Positions 7,801 to 15,443 of a stretch of DNA of 64,000 bases are shown here, piece by piece (the stretch's first letter is position 1; every line of letters begins with the position of its first letter). The stretch comes from Streptomyces sp. NBC_00353 (lineage in GTDB: Bacteria > Actinomycetota > Actinomycetes > Streptomycetales > Streptomycetaceae), in the NCBI RefSeq assembly GCF_036108815.1, contig NZ_CP107985.1, positions 2,170,001 to 2,234,000 on the forward strand. The letters run 5' to 3'. Made by a program: the position numbers and the translations under genes. A model generated the notes under the pieces. The model saw only the letters and a program-made list of their open reading frames with translations, made no database searches and had not been told where the DNA came from.

Positions 7801-8397
7801 ATGGCCCGACGAAGCATGCGTGAAGAGATCGTCGACGCGGCGGTCGCGCAGTTCCACTCGAAGGGGTACAACGCCGCCGGCGTCAAGGACATCACCGATG
7901 CCGCCGGCACCCCCAAGGGGTCGTTCTACAACCACTTCGAGAGCAAGGAGTCACTGGCCGTCGTCGCCCTGAACCGCTACGGCGCGAGCCGGCGGCTGGA
8001 GGACCTGGCAGCGTCCGGCATCGCACCGCTGGTGCGTCTGCGCAAGCACTTCGAGTTCCTGCGCGACGAGACCGTGGACGCGGGATTCGCCCGGGGCTGC
8101 CTGATCGGGAACTTCGGGACCGAGGTCGCCGACCACAGCGAGACGATCCGTGCCGGTGTCCGCGAGTCGCTCGGCCAGTGGGCCTCGATGATCTCCGGCG
8201 TGCTCGTCGAGGCACAGCAGGCCGGCGCGGTGCGAGCGGACCTCGACACGGAGAAGACGGCGCGGTTCCTCCTCAACGCATGGGAGGGCACGCTCATCGC
8301 CGCGCGCTCCAGCCGGTCGCGCGACGACTTCGACGACTTCTTCGACACGGCCTTCGGGACGCTGCTCGCGCCGCCGCCGGCAGAGGCTCAGCCGTAG
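7801..8397 (+). CDS. TetR/AcrR family transcriptional regulator, likely autorepressor and adh repressor
   Basis: A 198-residue TetR regulator. The helix-turn-helix spans about 8-55, with the recognition region GTPKGSFYNHFESKESLA; the C-terminal domain carries RGCLIGNFGTEVADHSETIR, the same signature as the regulator at 172. The start is ATG 7801 after the ribosome site GGAGGTGG (7789-7796); an in-frame TTG at 7753 is the -35 box itself and is rejected. The same 15-bp operator is found at its own promoter and in front of the upstream alcohol dehydrogenase, so I infer autoregulation and control of that gene. The ligand may be an aldehyde or other electrophile. Confidence 0.92.
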   Translation: MARRSMREEIVDAAVAQFHSKGYNAAGVKDITDAAGTPKGSFYNHFESKESLAVVALNRYGASRRLEDLAASGIAPLVRLRKHFEFLRDETVDAGFARGCLIGNFGTEVADHSETIRAGVRESLGQWASMISGVLVEAQQAGAVRADLDTEKTARFLLNAWEGTLIAARSSRSRDDFDDFFDTAFGTLLAPPPAEAQP

Positions 8398-8403
8398 AAC
8401 CAC

Positions 8404-8458
8404 GGGTGGGAAATGCCACCCGCCATGCCGGAGGGAAGGGCCCAGCCCCTCCCTCCGG
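8404..8458 (+). terminator. Tandem hairpins after the TetR gene
   Basis: GGGTGG/CCACCC (8404-8409 with 8416-8421) is followed by a larger stem, CCGGAGGGA/TCCCTCCGG (8428-8436 with 8450-8458), extended inward by AGGG/CCCC. There is no T-tract, as is usual in high-GC actinomycetes. The 300 bases that follow, up to the promoter near 8758, hold no gene I can support. Confidence 0.55.
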
Positions 8459-8757
8459 ATCAAGATCCGGACACTCCCCCGTCCACCCGCAGCGTCCGGC
8501 ACCGTCCACGCCGCTCCCCCGCACGCCCAGGCCGCCCTGCGGCGCACCGGTACGCGTGGCCCCGGCCGGACAGGACCCGTTCCGCAAGCTTCGGCTTTCA
8601 CGAGCCCTCCCCTTGATCGAAACAGCACGACGCGAGCCGACGGACCCAGTACCGCCCGGCGGGCCCGCGCGTTCCCGGCGGTGCCTGCACTCGCGTCCTG
8701 TCGGCGAGCGGCATCCCCCTCCAATTTCTTGACAGCTCAAGGACGCGGTATTTCTAC

Positions 8758-8800
8758 TTGACCTCGCAAGCATATGATTGACGAGACAAGTAAACTTGTC
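8758..8800 (+). promoter_or_regulatory. Control region of the luciferase-like monooxygenase gene
   Basis: A perfect 16-bp palindrome, GACAAGT-AA-ACTTGTC, lies at 8785-8800, just downstream of a TATGAT hexamer (8773-8778) that could be a -10; TTGACC occurs at 8758 and TTGACA at 8729. The palindrome looks like a binding site for a MarR/HxlR-type dimer, which would block transcription from the start site. The regulator gene is not adjacent. Confidence 0.5.
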
Positions 8801-8970
8801 GCGTTCGGGTAGGCGAAGGGTCAACCGGTCAGGATCGGCATCATCCTCGGCGGCACCCGCGCGGCGAGTACCTGTGCCTGACGGGTGCGGAGGCCCGCCC
8901 TTGTCGGTCGTCCGAGGACGGGAACGACCGACGGCGCAGACCGAGCAGCACACCGGAGAAGGAGCCTGTC

Positions 8971-10035
8971 ATGACCAACCGTTCCGCGCCCCATGGGGAC
9001 GGGCATCCGATCACCCTTGGATTGGACACCTTCGGCGACGTGACCAACGACGCCCAAGGTCGGCCGCTCACGCATGCCGAGACGATCCGGAACCTGGTGG
9101 AGGAGGGAGTACTGGCCGACCAGGTCGGCCTCGACCACTTCGCCATCGGGGAGCATCACACCGACTGGATGCCGCTCTCGGCGGCCGACGTGGTCCTCGC
9201 CGCGATCGCCTCACGCACCTCGCGCATCCGCCTCGGATCGGGCGTCACCGTCATCAGCTCCGACGACCCCGTCCGCGTCTACCAGCGATACGCCACGCTG
9301 GACGCGGTTTCCAACGGCCGTGCAGAGGTGATTCTCGGCCGCGGATCGAGCACCGAATCCTTCCCGCTCTTCGGCTACGAACTCAGCGATTACGACCGTC
9401 TTTTCGAGGAGAAGGTCAGCCTGTTCGCCGAGCTTCTGAAAGAGAAGCCGGTCTCCTGGTCCGGTACCACCCGGCCGAGCCTGGACGGCCTGTCCGTCTT
9501 TCCGCACAGCGAGTCGGGCGCGATCCCGACCTGGCTCGGTGTCGGCGGCAGCCCCGAGTCGGTGGTCCGCACGGCTCGGCACGGCTTCTCGCTGATGCTC
9601 GCGATCATCGGTGGCCCGACGGCCCGGTTCGCTCCGTTCGCCGATCTCTTCCGTGAGGCCCTCGACAAGCTCGGTCAGCCGGCCCGGCCCGTCGGTGTCC
9701 ACTCTCCCGGCCACGTGGCTGCGACGGACGAGCAGGCGGTGGATGAGTTCTGGCCGTACTACGAGAACACGATGCGGATGGTGGCACGCCAACGCGGTTT
9801 CCGCGCGCCGACGTTCGAGCACTTCAGGCACGACGTCGGCCCCGATGGAGCCTTGTACGTCGGGTCGCCCGAAACCGTGGCACGGAAGATCGCCACCACG
9901 CTCCGGACACTGGGCGCGAGCCGTTTCGACCTGAAGTACGGGATGAACGGTCTGCCGCACAAGGAACTGATGACCACCATCGAGCTCTTCGGCACCCAGG
10001 TGGCGCCGCTGGTGCGCGACATGATGACCTCCTGA
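8971..10035 (+). CDS. LLM-class flavin-dependent oxidoreductase (luciferase-like monooxygenase)
   Basis: A 354-residue bacterial-luciferase-family enzyme using FMN or F420. The TIM barrel is recognisable from LGLDTFGDV at the start, FAIGEHHTDWMPLSAADVVLA (the conserved GEHH turn), SRTSRIRLGSGVTVIS, and DAVSNGRAEVILGRG, which is typical of this class. A DPVRVYQRYATLD helix is also typical. The physiological substrate cannot be deduced. ATG 8971 follows the strong ribosome site GGAGAAGGAG (8955-8964). The leader is about 180 nt and contains the palindromic operator at 8785. A strong hairpin terminator follows at 10072, so it is transcribed alone. Confidence 0.9.
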   Translation: MTNRSAPHGDGHPITLGLDTFGDVTNDAQGRPLTHAETIRNLVEEGVLADQVGLDHFAIGEHHTDWMPLSAADVVLAAIASRTSRIRLGSGVTVISSDDPVRVYQRYATLDAVSNGRAEVILGRGSSTESFPLFGYELSDYDRLFEEKVSLFAELLKEKPVSWSGTTRPSLDGLSVFPHSESGAIPTWLGVGGSPESVVRTARHGFSLMLAIIGGPTARFAPFADLFREALDKLGQPARPVGVHSPGHVAATDEQAVDEFWPYYENTMRMVARQRGFRAPTFEHFRHDVGPDGALYVGSPETVARKIATTLRTLGASRFDLKYGMNGLPHKELMTTIELFGTQVAPLVRDMMTS

Positions 10036-10071
10036 GGCATCACGGCATCACGTTCAGCGGGACCCGGCGGA

Positions 10072-10114
10072 AACTGCCCTGCCCCCGCCCCACGGGCGGC
10101 ACCACAGGGCAGTT
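10072..10114 (+). terminator. Terminator of the luciferase-like monooxygenase gene
   Basis: AACTGCCCTG (10072-10081) pairs with CAGGGCAGTT (10105-10114). The interior can fold further (CCGCCC with GGGCGG), and GGAA/TTCC extends the base. This is a strong rho-independent-type hairpin without a T-tract. Confidence 0.65.
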
Positions 10115-10167
10115 GTTCCGGACAATCGCCCCCTCGGCAGGCTTTGTCCTGCAAAGCTGGCGAGGTG

Positions 10168-10812
10168 ATGTATGTCGTGACGGTGGATGCCCAGACCGCC
10201 GGTGGCACCCCGGAGATGGACGAGTTGCAGCGGGTCGGGGCCGTCGCGCTGCTGGAGCAAGGTTTCGACTCGTTGAGGGGGTCGAGTCCGAGGACGGGAT
10301 GGAGGTGGAGGTCATCGACACCATCGTCGCCGTCCGTCCCGGTGGCGCGCTGTTGAAGGTCTTCGCGCACGCCCCGACCCTGGAGACCGCCGAGGAGGCA
10401 ATCCGTGCCCTCGTTGAAGAGATCCTGGAACGTACGGAATCGCTTCCGAGTGGATTGTCGGGAGGTGCGAGGTGCCGCTCCACCCGGATCTCACCCAGGA
10501 AAGCCTGGACGCCGCCACAGGCGCGGACACCCCGCCCGCTGATCCCTCCGCGCGACGCGCCTACCTGGCCCGGACTCCCCACCCGTCCGCGCCGAGCGAG
10601 GCGGAGCCGGCGGCGGATGCCGCGAAGATCCGCCGCCAGATGCTGTCCCTTGCCGCCGGTCTCAAGGCCTTCGCGCCGGGCATGTTCGGTGTGGTCACCG
10701 AAGAGGACGAGGAGAGTTTCGGCGACTACGAGGGCACCGCACAGGAGGACGCACAGCTCGCCGCCGGCGCCCTGATGTGGGCGACGAACGTGATGGTCGA
10801 TCAGCTGTTCGT
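10168..10812 (+). pseudogene. Decayed unknown gene: two frameshifts and interruption by a TnpB element
   Basis: Three successive frames read like one protein. Frame A starts at ATG 10168 (MYVVTVDAQTAGG...). After about 10265 the coherent reading moves to a second frame (VESEDGMEVEVIDTIVAV...EEAIRALVEEILERTES). Near 10430-10445 it moves to a third (SEWIVGRCEVPLHPDLTQES...VMVDQLFV), which runs into the mobile element at about 10812. Both shifts are of the -1 type, as from single-base deletions. A 16-codon tail beyond the element (12200-12247) probably completes the gene. A GTG at 10472 with a GGAGG before it could still start a short product. I do not recognise the family; sequencing error at the shifts is possible. 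Confidence 0.55.
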
Positions 10813-10819
10813 GACTCCT

Positions 10820-10839
10820 CCCCGGCGTGAACGCCGGGG
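10820..10839 (-). repeat. Right-end hairpin, likely end of the omega-RNA scaffold
   Basis: CCCCGGCGT (10820-10828), GA, ACGCCGGGG (10831-10839) is a perfect 9-bp stem lying 8 bp past the tnpB stop codon. In characterised TnpB systems the omega-RNA overlaps the 3' end of tnpB and runs through the right end, with the guide taken from the flank. Here the flank would be the minus-strand sequence below about 10813. Confidence 0.5.
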
Positions 10840-10846
10840 CTTCTCA

Positions 10847-12070
10847 CTAAGCCGTGTCGGCGTTGCGACGGACCAGCCCGGCCCGTAGAACGTTCAGGGC
10901 GCCCACCGTGTCGGCGTGCGCGGTGTGGCCGCACGCGGTGCAGTGGAACTTCGCCTGTGTGGGCCGGTTCTCCTTCGCGGTGTGCCCGCATGCGGGACAC
11001 CGCCGGGAGGTGTTGCGGGGGTCCACGGCCATCACTTCCCGCCCGGCACTCTCAGCCTTGGCATTCAGGATCGCGAGGAACACCCCCCAACCAGCATCTG
11101 CAATGGAACGGTTGAGCCCGGCCTTGGCGGCGGCCCCGTTGGGCAGGAAACTGCCGGGGACCTCGGGGTCCGGTCTCGGTGCGGGCGCCTTGCTCATGTT
11201 GCGGATCTTAAGGTCTTCGTGCGCGATGAAGTCGTGCTCACGGACCAGGTGGAGGGCGGTCTTGTGCGCGTGGTCGAACCGCTGGCGCCGCACCTTGCCG
11301 TGCAGGGACGCGACCTTCTCCACCGCACGCTGATGGTTGGCCGTGCGGTTCTTCACCTTGCGCCGCGGGAACCGGGACAGGGCCTGCTGCGCGGCCTGAA
11401 GCTTCACAGCGGCCTTGCGAGCGTGCCTCGGGTTGGGCACGAACCCGCCGCCCGAGTCGGCGAGGAAGTTCGCGATGCCCAGGTCGATGCCGACCATGCT
11501 GCCCGTTGCCGGGAGCCGTTCGGGCTGGTCCTGTTCGGCAGTCAGCACGACGAACCACTTGCGGCCCTCACGCTTGACCGAGACGGTCTTGACCTTGCCG
11601 GCCACGGGCCGGTGCTGGTTGACCTTGACATGCCCGATGCCCTGGAAGCGGACGCGGGTCACCCGGTCGTGCGGGGTGGAGTCCCACCGGACCCCGTCGC
11701 CCTCCTTCGGGAACTCCACCGTGTCGAACCAGCTCACCCCACGAAAACGCGGATACCCCGGAGTCTGGCCGACTGTGACCCGGCGGAAGAACGCGACGAA
11801 GGCCTTGTCCAGACGGCGCAGCGTGGCCTGCTGCGAGGAGAACGACCAACGCCCCTGACGCTCCGGATCGAACGCCCGGATGTCCTTGAGCTGGGCGGAC
11901 TGCTGCCCGTACCTGATGCTCGTCTTCGAGGGATGACGGTAGGCATCGCGCCGTTCCTCTAACGCCCCGTTGTACAGGGAGCAATGATCGCGCAGCATCT
12001 CACCGAGCGCGACCGACTGCCGGGCGGTGGGCCGCATCAGAAACTTGTACGCACGAATCACCCGGCCCAC
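10847..12070 (-). CDS. tnpB: RNA-guided endonuclease TnpB (OrfB, IS1341 type)
   Basis: A 407-residue TnpB with an apparently complete active site. The RuvC-like residues are D196 (in VGIDLGIAN), E285 (IAHEDLKIRNM) and D387 (HADTVGALNV). The zinc ribbon uses C358, C361, C377 and C380 (CPACG ... CTACG). The N-terminal part (RAYKFLMRPT..., DHCSLYNGALEERRDAY) is the usual wedge/helical region. TnpB is a programmable DNA nuclease guided by an omega-RNA that helps retain the element at donor sites. The start lies about 130 bp inside the element. No stop or shift breaks the frame, so it looks functional although tnpA is absent. Confidence 0.92.
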   Translation of the reverse strand: MGRVIRAYKFLMRPTARQSVALGEMLRDHCSLYNGALEERRDAYRHPSKTSIRYGQQSAQLKDIRAFDPERQGRWSFSSQQATLRRLDKAFVAFFRRVTVGQTPGYPRFRGVSWFDTVEFPKEGDGVRWDSTPHDRVTRVRFQGIGHVKVNQHRPVAGKVKTVSVKREGRKWFVVLTAEQDQPERLPATGSMVGIDLGIANFLADSGGGFVPNPRHARKAAVKLQAAQQALSRFPRRKVKNRTANHQRAVEKVASLHGKVRRQRFDHAHKTALHLVREHDFIAHEDLKIRNMSKAPAPRPDPEVPGSFLPNGAAAKAGLNRSIADAGWGVFLAILNAKAESAGREVMAVDPRNTSRRCPACGHTAKENRPTQAKFHCTACGHTAHADTVGALNVLRAGLVRRNADTA

Positions 12071-12158
12071 CCCCCTTTGCGGTCAGTACGGTCAACATAG
12101 CTGGCGCCACTGACAACGCAGGGCGCTCCGCGCCTCCGGGCCAAGGATCGCATTCCCG

Positions 12159-12176
12159 CCCGGCCTGAAGGCCGGG
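12159..12176 (-). repeat. Second element-end-like hairpin upstream of tnpB
   Basis: CCCGGCC-TGAA-GGCCGGG forms a 7-bp stem with a 4-nt loop. On the minus strand it is preceded by GAAT and followed by GCGGGA, like the GAAG...GGAGGA context of the hairpin at 10820 in the same orientation. It may be the left-end structure or the right end of an older, deleted tnpB element. Confidence 0.4.
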
Positions 12177-12199
12177 ATTCCCTGCGAAGATCAGGGATG

Positions 12200-12247
12200 G
12201 ACGTCCAGACCCTCACCGACGAGGAGGGACAATCGTTGGAACAGTAG
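12200..12247 (+). pseudogene. Probable 3' end of the gene split by the TnpB element
   Basis: The frame reads DVQTLTDEEGQSLEQ and ends at TAG 12245-12247 (a second TAG follows). It would continue the truncated frame that stops at ...VMVDQLFV before the element. The join is inferred from style and position; only an intact homologue would prove it. Confidence 0.4.
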
Positions 12248-12334
12248 TAGCTTCCGCTGACGACGGCATCGCTCCTGCCGGCCTCTGGCGGCAACCCGAC
12301 TCTTCATCATCAACAGTCCAGCGAAAGGCCGCCC

Positions 12335-13639
12335 ATGAAGCGAACGTTCACGTTGATCACCGCGCTGGTCTTCACCGTACTGTCGCTGACAACGGCGCAC
12401 GCCGCGGTCAAGAAGGCCAAGCCCCCGCTCAGTTGCGAGTCTCGGACGTTCACCTCCAGCCCGGGCCCGCGCTTCAACGACCCGGAGGACCCCGCCGCCC
12501 AGATGAAGATCATGGGCCCGATCATCGAATCGATCAACAGCGCCAGCTGCGGGCAGACCATCCGCGTCGCCATGTACTCGATCAGCATCGCACAGCCGGG
12601 CCCGGACTTCGCCAACGCCCTTATCGCCGCGCACCAGCGCGGCGTCATCGTAAAGGCGCTGATGGACGCTCACAGCGACAATTCGATCTGGCAGTCGATG
12701 GTCACCGAGTTGGGTAACGACCCGCGAGCCTCCAGCTTCGCCGCGCTGTGCCCGGGCGGCTGCCTGTCCCACTACGGCGGCTCCGCCCTCCACGCGAAGT
12801 ACTACATGCTCAGCGGCGGGCTCGATGCGAACAGGACCGTGACCGTCAGCAGCGCCAACCCCACCTCCGCCCAGGCCAGCACCGCGTGGAACAGCAGCGC
12901 CACCGTCAAGGGCAACGTCGACCTGTACAACTCCTACGTCCGCTACTTCACCGCCATGGCCAGGGGGGCGATCTACGGCCCGGGCCCGCTGGCACCCGAC
13001 TACTACAACTCCACCAGCGCCACGGCCGCCAGGAAACTGTCCCCGCCCTCCTACCAGTGGCCCAAGGCGCGCAACAGAAGCGACACCTGGGTCGACTTCC
13101 TGAGCAACATCAAGGCGCCGGCCACGATCAACATCGCCATGTTCCAGTGGACCTCTCACGGGCAGCCGGGCGACCGGAACTATCTGGAGCTGCCGAAGAA
13201 GCTGGTGAGTCTGGCACGAACCGGCGTCAAGATCCACATTCTCATCACCGCCGGCCAGGTAGATGACAGCGTGCAGAGCTACCTGAAGAACCGGCCGAAT
13301 ATCGACGTGCACGACACCACCCACGGCACCGACGCGAACGGCAACGCTCTGCACTACACGCACGACAAGTACATGATGGTCAGCGGCAGTTACGCGGGTG
13401 CGTCCGACTCCAGGATCGTGTTCGTCGGGTCCTCGAACTGGACGAGCAACGGCGTCTGGCACAACGACGAGTCGAACCTGAAGCTGATCGGCCGGTCCAG
13501 CTACGACACGTTCATGGCGGACTGGCAGAACCAGTACGACCGCTGCTGCGGGACCGTGCCGCGGCAGTTGAGCGCCGAGAAGCGCGCCGAGAATACGGCA
13601 CGAGAGATTCCGATCGATCCGAGGCAGGTCCAGGAATAG
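12335..13639 (+). CDS. Secreted phospholipase D-like (HKD) protein
   Basis: A 434-residue exported protein of the PLD superfamily. Residues 1-23 are a Sec signal peptide ending AHA. Two HKD half-sites are present: H153-A-K155 (SALHAKYYMLSGG, followed by TVSSANPT) and H343-D-K345 (YTHDKYMMVSG, followed by VFVGSSNWTSNG). Both have the downstream S/N-rich strand typical of the family, so the two-lobed active site appears complete. Such enzymes cleave phosphodiester bonds in phospholipids or nucleic acids; the substrate is not evident. The start is ATG 12335, with GAAAGG upstream. It lies between the TnpB element and transposase relics, so it may be horizontally acquired. Confidence 0.88.
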   Translation: MKRTFTLITALVFTVLSLTTAHAAVKKAKPPLSCESRTFTSSPGPRFNDPEDPAAQMKIMGPIIESINSASCGQTIRVAMYSISIAQPGPDFANALIAAHQRGVIVKALMDAHSDNSIWQSMVTELGNDPRASSFAALCPGGCLSHYGGSALHAKYYMLSGGLDANRTVTVSSANPTSAQASTAWNSSATVKGNVDLYNSYVRYFTAMARGAIYGPGPLAPDYYNSTSATAARKLSPPSYQWPKARNRSDTWVDFLSNIKAPATINIAMFQWTSHGQPGDRNYLELPKKLVSLARTGVKIHILITAGQVDDSVQSYLKNRPNIDVHDTTHGTDANGNALHYTHDKYMMVSGSYAGASDSRIVFVGSSNWTSNGVWHNDESNLKLIGRSSYDTFMADWQNQYDRCCGTVPRQLSAEKRAENTAREIPIDPRQVQE

Positions 13640-13779
13640 GCGTTCTGGGTCCGAACAGTGCCAGCGAGCTCCAACCTGGCTGGTATGGCGGATAGTTGGG
13701 GCGAGTGGCGTCCGGACGTGAAGATGCTCCTGATAGACGAGGTCACGACCAAGATCGCCTGTCCACCAGGAGCTTCCGC

Positions 13780-13993
13780 GTGCCTGTCTGCCCAGCCGGC
13801 GTCGATCGTCCACCTCGGCTCTGCGCTACCTCGCCTGTGAGCTCGCCGCACGTTCGCCGGGAACAGGGCACGCGCTGGGCGTCGGCTGTCCGCCGGACGG
13901 CAAGCGCTGCTGGTTCTGGCGCATCTGCGCTGCGGTCACACCTACGCCCGACTGAGCGCCGGGTTCGCCATGGGCATCACCACCGCCTACCGG
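13780..13993 (+). pseudogene. Relic of an IS5-type transposase gene
   Basis: Pieces of a transposase N-terminus appear in different frames: VPVCPAGVD at 13780, then ALRYLACELAARSPG, then RRLSAGRQALLVLAHLRCGH and TYARLSAGFAMGITTAYR up to about 13993. These match the pattern of actinobacterial IS5-family transposases (LAHLRCGDTYARLAAGFGI...). At least two frameshifts separate the pieces, and the catalytic domain is missing. The upstream bases from about 13720 (GCTCCTGATAGACG, then CCACCAGGAGCTT) may include the old element end. Confidence 0.6.
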
Positions 13994-14054
13994 GCGTCGC
14001 CGAGACCGAGGTCGTCCGTGTTCCCGACCGCGGCCACTGGGACAAGCTCTCCCC

Positions 14055-14137
14055 AGGGTCAGCAGGACGTTCTTCCCCGGCCTGGAACGGGCACTGGACC
14101 TGACCAACACCGGCCCGCTCATACTGCTGACCGGTCC
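14055..14137 (+). pseudogene. Fragment of an IS110-type transposase gene
   Basis: The frame reads RVSRTFFPGLERALDLTNTG followed by PLILLTG. This resembles the central part of IS110-family transposases (FPGLERALDxTxTGPLxLLT). Only about 28 codons remain. With the relic just upstream it marks an old insertion hot spot beside the tRNA gene. The 290 bases between this fragment and the tRNA terminator hold nothing else I recognise. Confidence 0.55.
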
Positions 14138-14429
14138 TTGAAATCGGACATGGGCCCAAGATTTCGCATGGCCCCATACCGTCGGCCCCGGTTATGGGGA
14201 CGCCGCTCCCAGCCCCGCTCCCACGAGGAGCGAGCGTGACCTGCACGAAGAGCGCAAGCCCATACCCATAAGCCCCCCGAACGACGGGAGCCAGCGGTCA
14301 CAAAACGGATACGAATGTGAACGCGCGGGCAAGAAGTCGAATACGTGGACAGCGGTCCGAGTGGGAGCAATACGTTAAGGGAACTTGGAGCGAGTGCGCT
14401 CCCTGGGAGCGAGCCCGGGAACAGAAAAA

Positions 14430-14450
14430 GGGCCGTTATGAAAACGGCCC
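14430..14450 (-). terminator. Rho-independent terminator of the tRNA-Pro gene
   Basis: GGGCCGTT (14430-14437) pairs with AACGGCCC (14443-14450). On the minus strand the stem is followed by CTTTTTCTG, a real T-tract. It lies about 30 bp past the tRNA 3' end, with no other gene between. Confidence 0.85.
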
Positions 14451-14481
14451 TTCACCTGCGACGTTCGATACGTTCGAACTG

Positions 14482-14555
<74 letters not shown>

Positions 14556-14683
14556 ATGCGCGCCTGACCTGGGCTTTTCTCCTGGCCGAACGCGCATGAG
14601 AACAATACCGCACTTGGGCCGGTGCTCACGAACGCCTTTCGGTACTTGACCTCGACCAAACTTGAGGTTGAACGCTGGGACGC

Positions 14684-15385
14684 ATGACGATCAAGACCGC
14701 CGCACCGGCGCTCCCGTACCGCGACCTGAACCGCCTGATGAGCCTGATGACGGGCGACGAGAAACACGGGCCCGCGGCCACCTCGACCCTCGACGCACTC
14801 TGGGTGCTGTACCACCGCGTGCTGCGCGTCACACCGGCCACGGTGGACGATCCTGAGCGCGACAGGTTCCTGCTCTCGAAGGGGCACGGGCCGATGGCGT
14901 ACTACGCCGTCCTCGTCGCGCACGGCTTCTTCGACGAGGATCTGCTGCCCGGTTTCGGCGGGTACGACTCGCCGCTGGGACACCACCCGGACCGATTGCT
15001 CGTCCCGGGCGCCGAGATCGGCAGCGGATCACTGGGACACGGGCTGCCGCTGGCCGTCGGCAGCGTGCTCGGCCTGCGGGCGCAGGGGCTCACCGGTCCC
15101 CGGGTCTGGGTCCTGATCGGGGACGCCGAGCTGGACGAGGGCAGTAATCACGAGGCGATCGCCTACGCCGGTCCGGCCGGCCTCGACCAGCTGCACACCC
15201 TGGTGATCGACAACGCCTCCGCGACCCATGGCCGGCCCGGCGGCATCGCGTCCAGGTTCGAGGCGGCCGGCTGGTGGGCCCTGACCGTGGACGGGCGCGA
15301 TCACGAGGCGCTGTACGCGGCGTTCACCGCAGCGCACCCCGGCCGACCCCTCGCAGTGATCGCCCGCGTCGCCCCCAAGAGCTGA
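14684..15385 (+). CDS. Transketolase, N-terminal (thiamine diphosphate) subunit
   Basis: A 233-residue protein equal to the N-terminal domain of transketolase. It binds the diphosphate and metal: SKGHGP at 65-70, GSGSLGHGLPLAVG near 113-126, and GDAELDEGSNHEA from 146 with the following DN (176-177). With the product of the next gene it should form a heteromeric split transketolase, moving two-carbon units between sugar phosphates or acting on a related substrate such as an inositol- or ascorbate-derived sugar. The start is ATG 14684. The C-terminal subunit gene follows after 58 bp, so the two form an operon. Split transketolases often sit in specialised sugar or secondary metabolite pathways rather than central metabolism. 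Confidence 0.92.
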   Translation: MTIKTAAPALPYRDLNRLMSLMTGDEKHGPAATSTLDALWVLYHRVLRVTPATVDDPERDRFLLSKGHGPMAYYAVLVAHGFFDEDLLPGFGGYDSPLGHHPDRLLVPGAEIGSGSLGHGLPLAVGSVLGLRAQGLTGPRVWVLIGDAELDEGSNHEAIAYAGPAGLDQLHTLVIDNASATHGRPGGIASRFEAAGWWALTVDGRDHEALYAAFTAAHPGRPLAVIARVAPKS

Positions 15386-15443
15386 AGACCGCACCACGGC
15401 ACACCAGCACATCCGCTCACCGGAACGAGGAGTACCACCTCTC

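Larger units (their letters stand above)
10813..12199 (-). mobile_element. IS1341/IS605-type element carrying tnpB only
   Basis: The element consists of a tnpB gene on the minus strand with a GC-rich hairpin (10820-10839) just beyond its 3' end, the usual right-end/omega-RNA layout. No tnpA is present, so it would need a transposase in trans. The ends are inferred from where the interrupted reading frame stops (about 10812) and resumes (about 12200), not from known end sequences. IS605-type insertion leaves no target duplication, and none is evident. Confidence 0.6.

Noticed and set aside
10916..11962. A 348-codon plus-strand frame opposite tnpB
   Set aside because: Antisense of a gene with complete catalytic motifs; no ribosome site.
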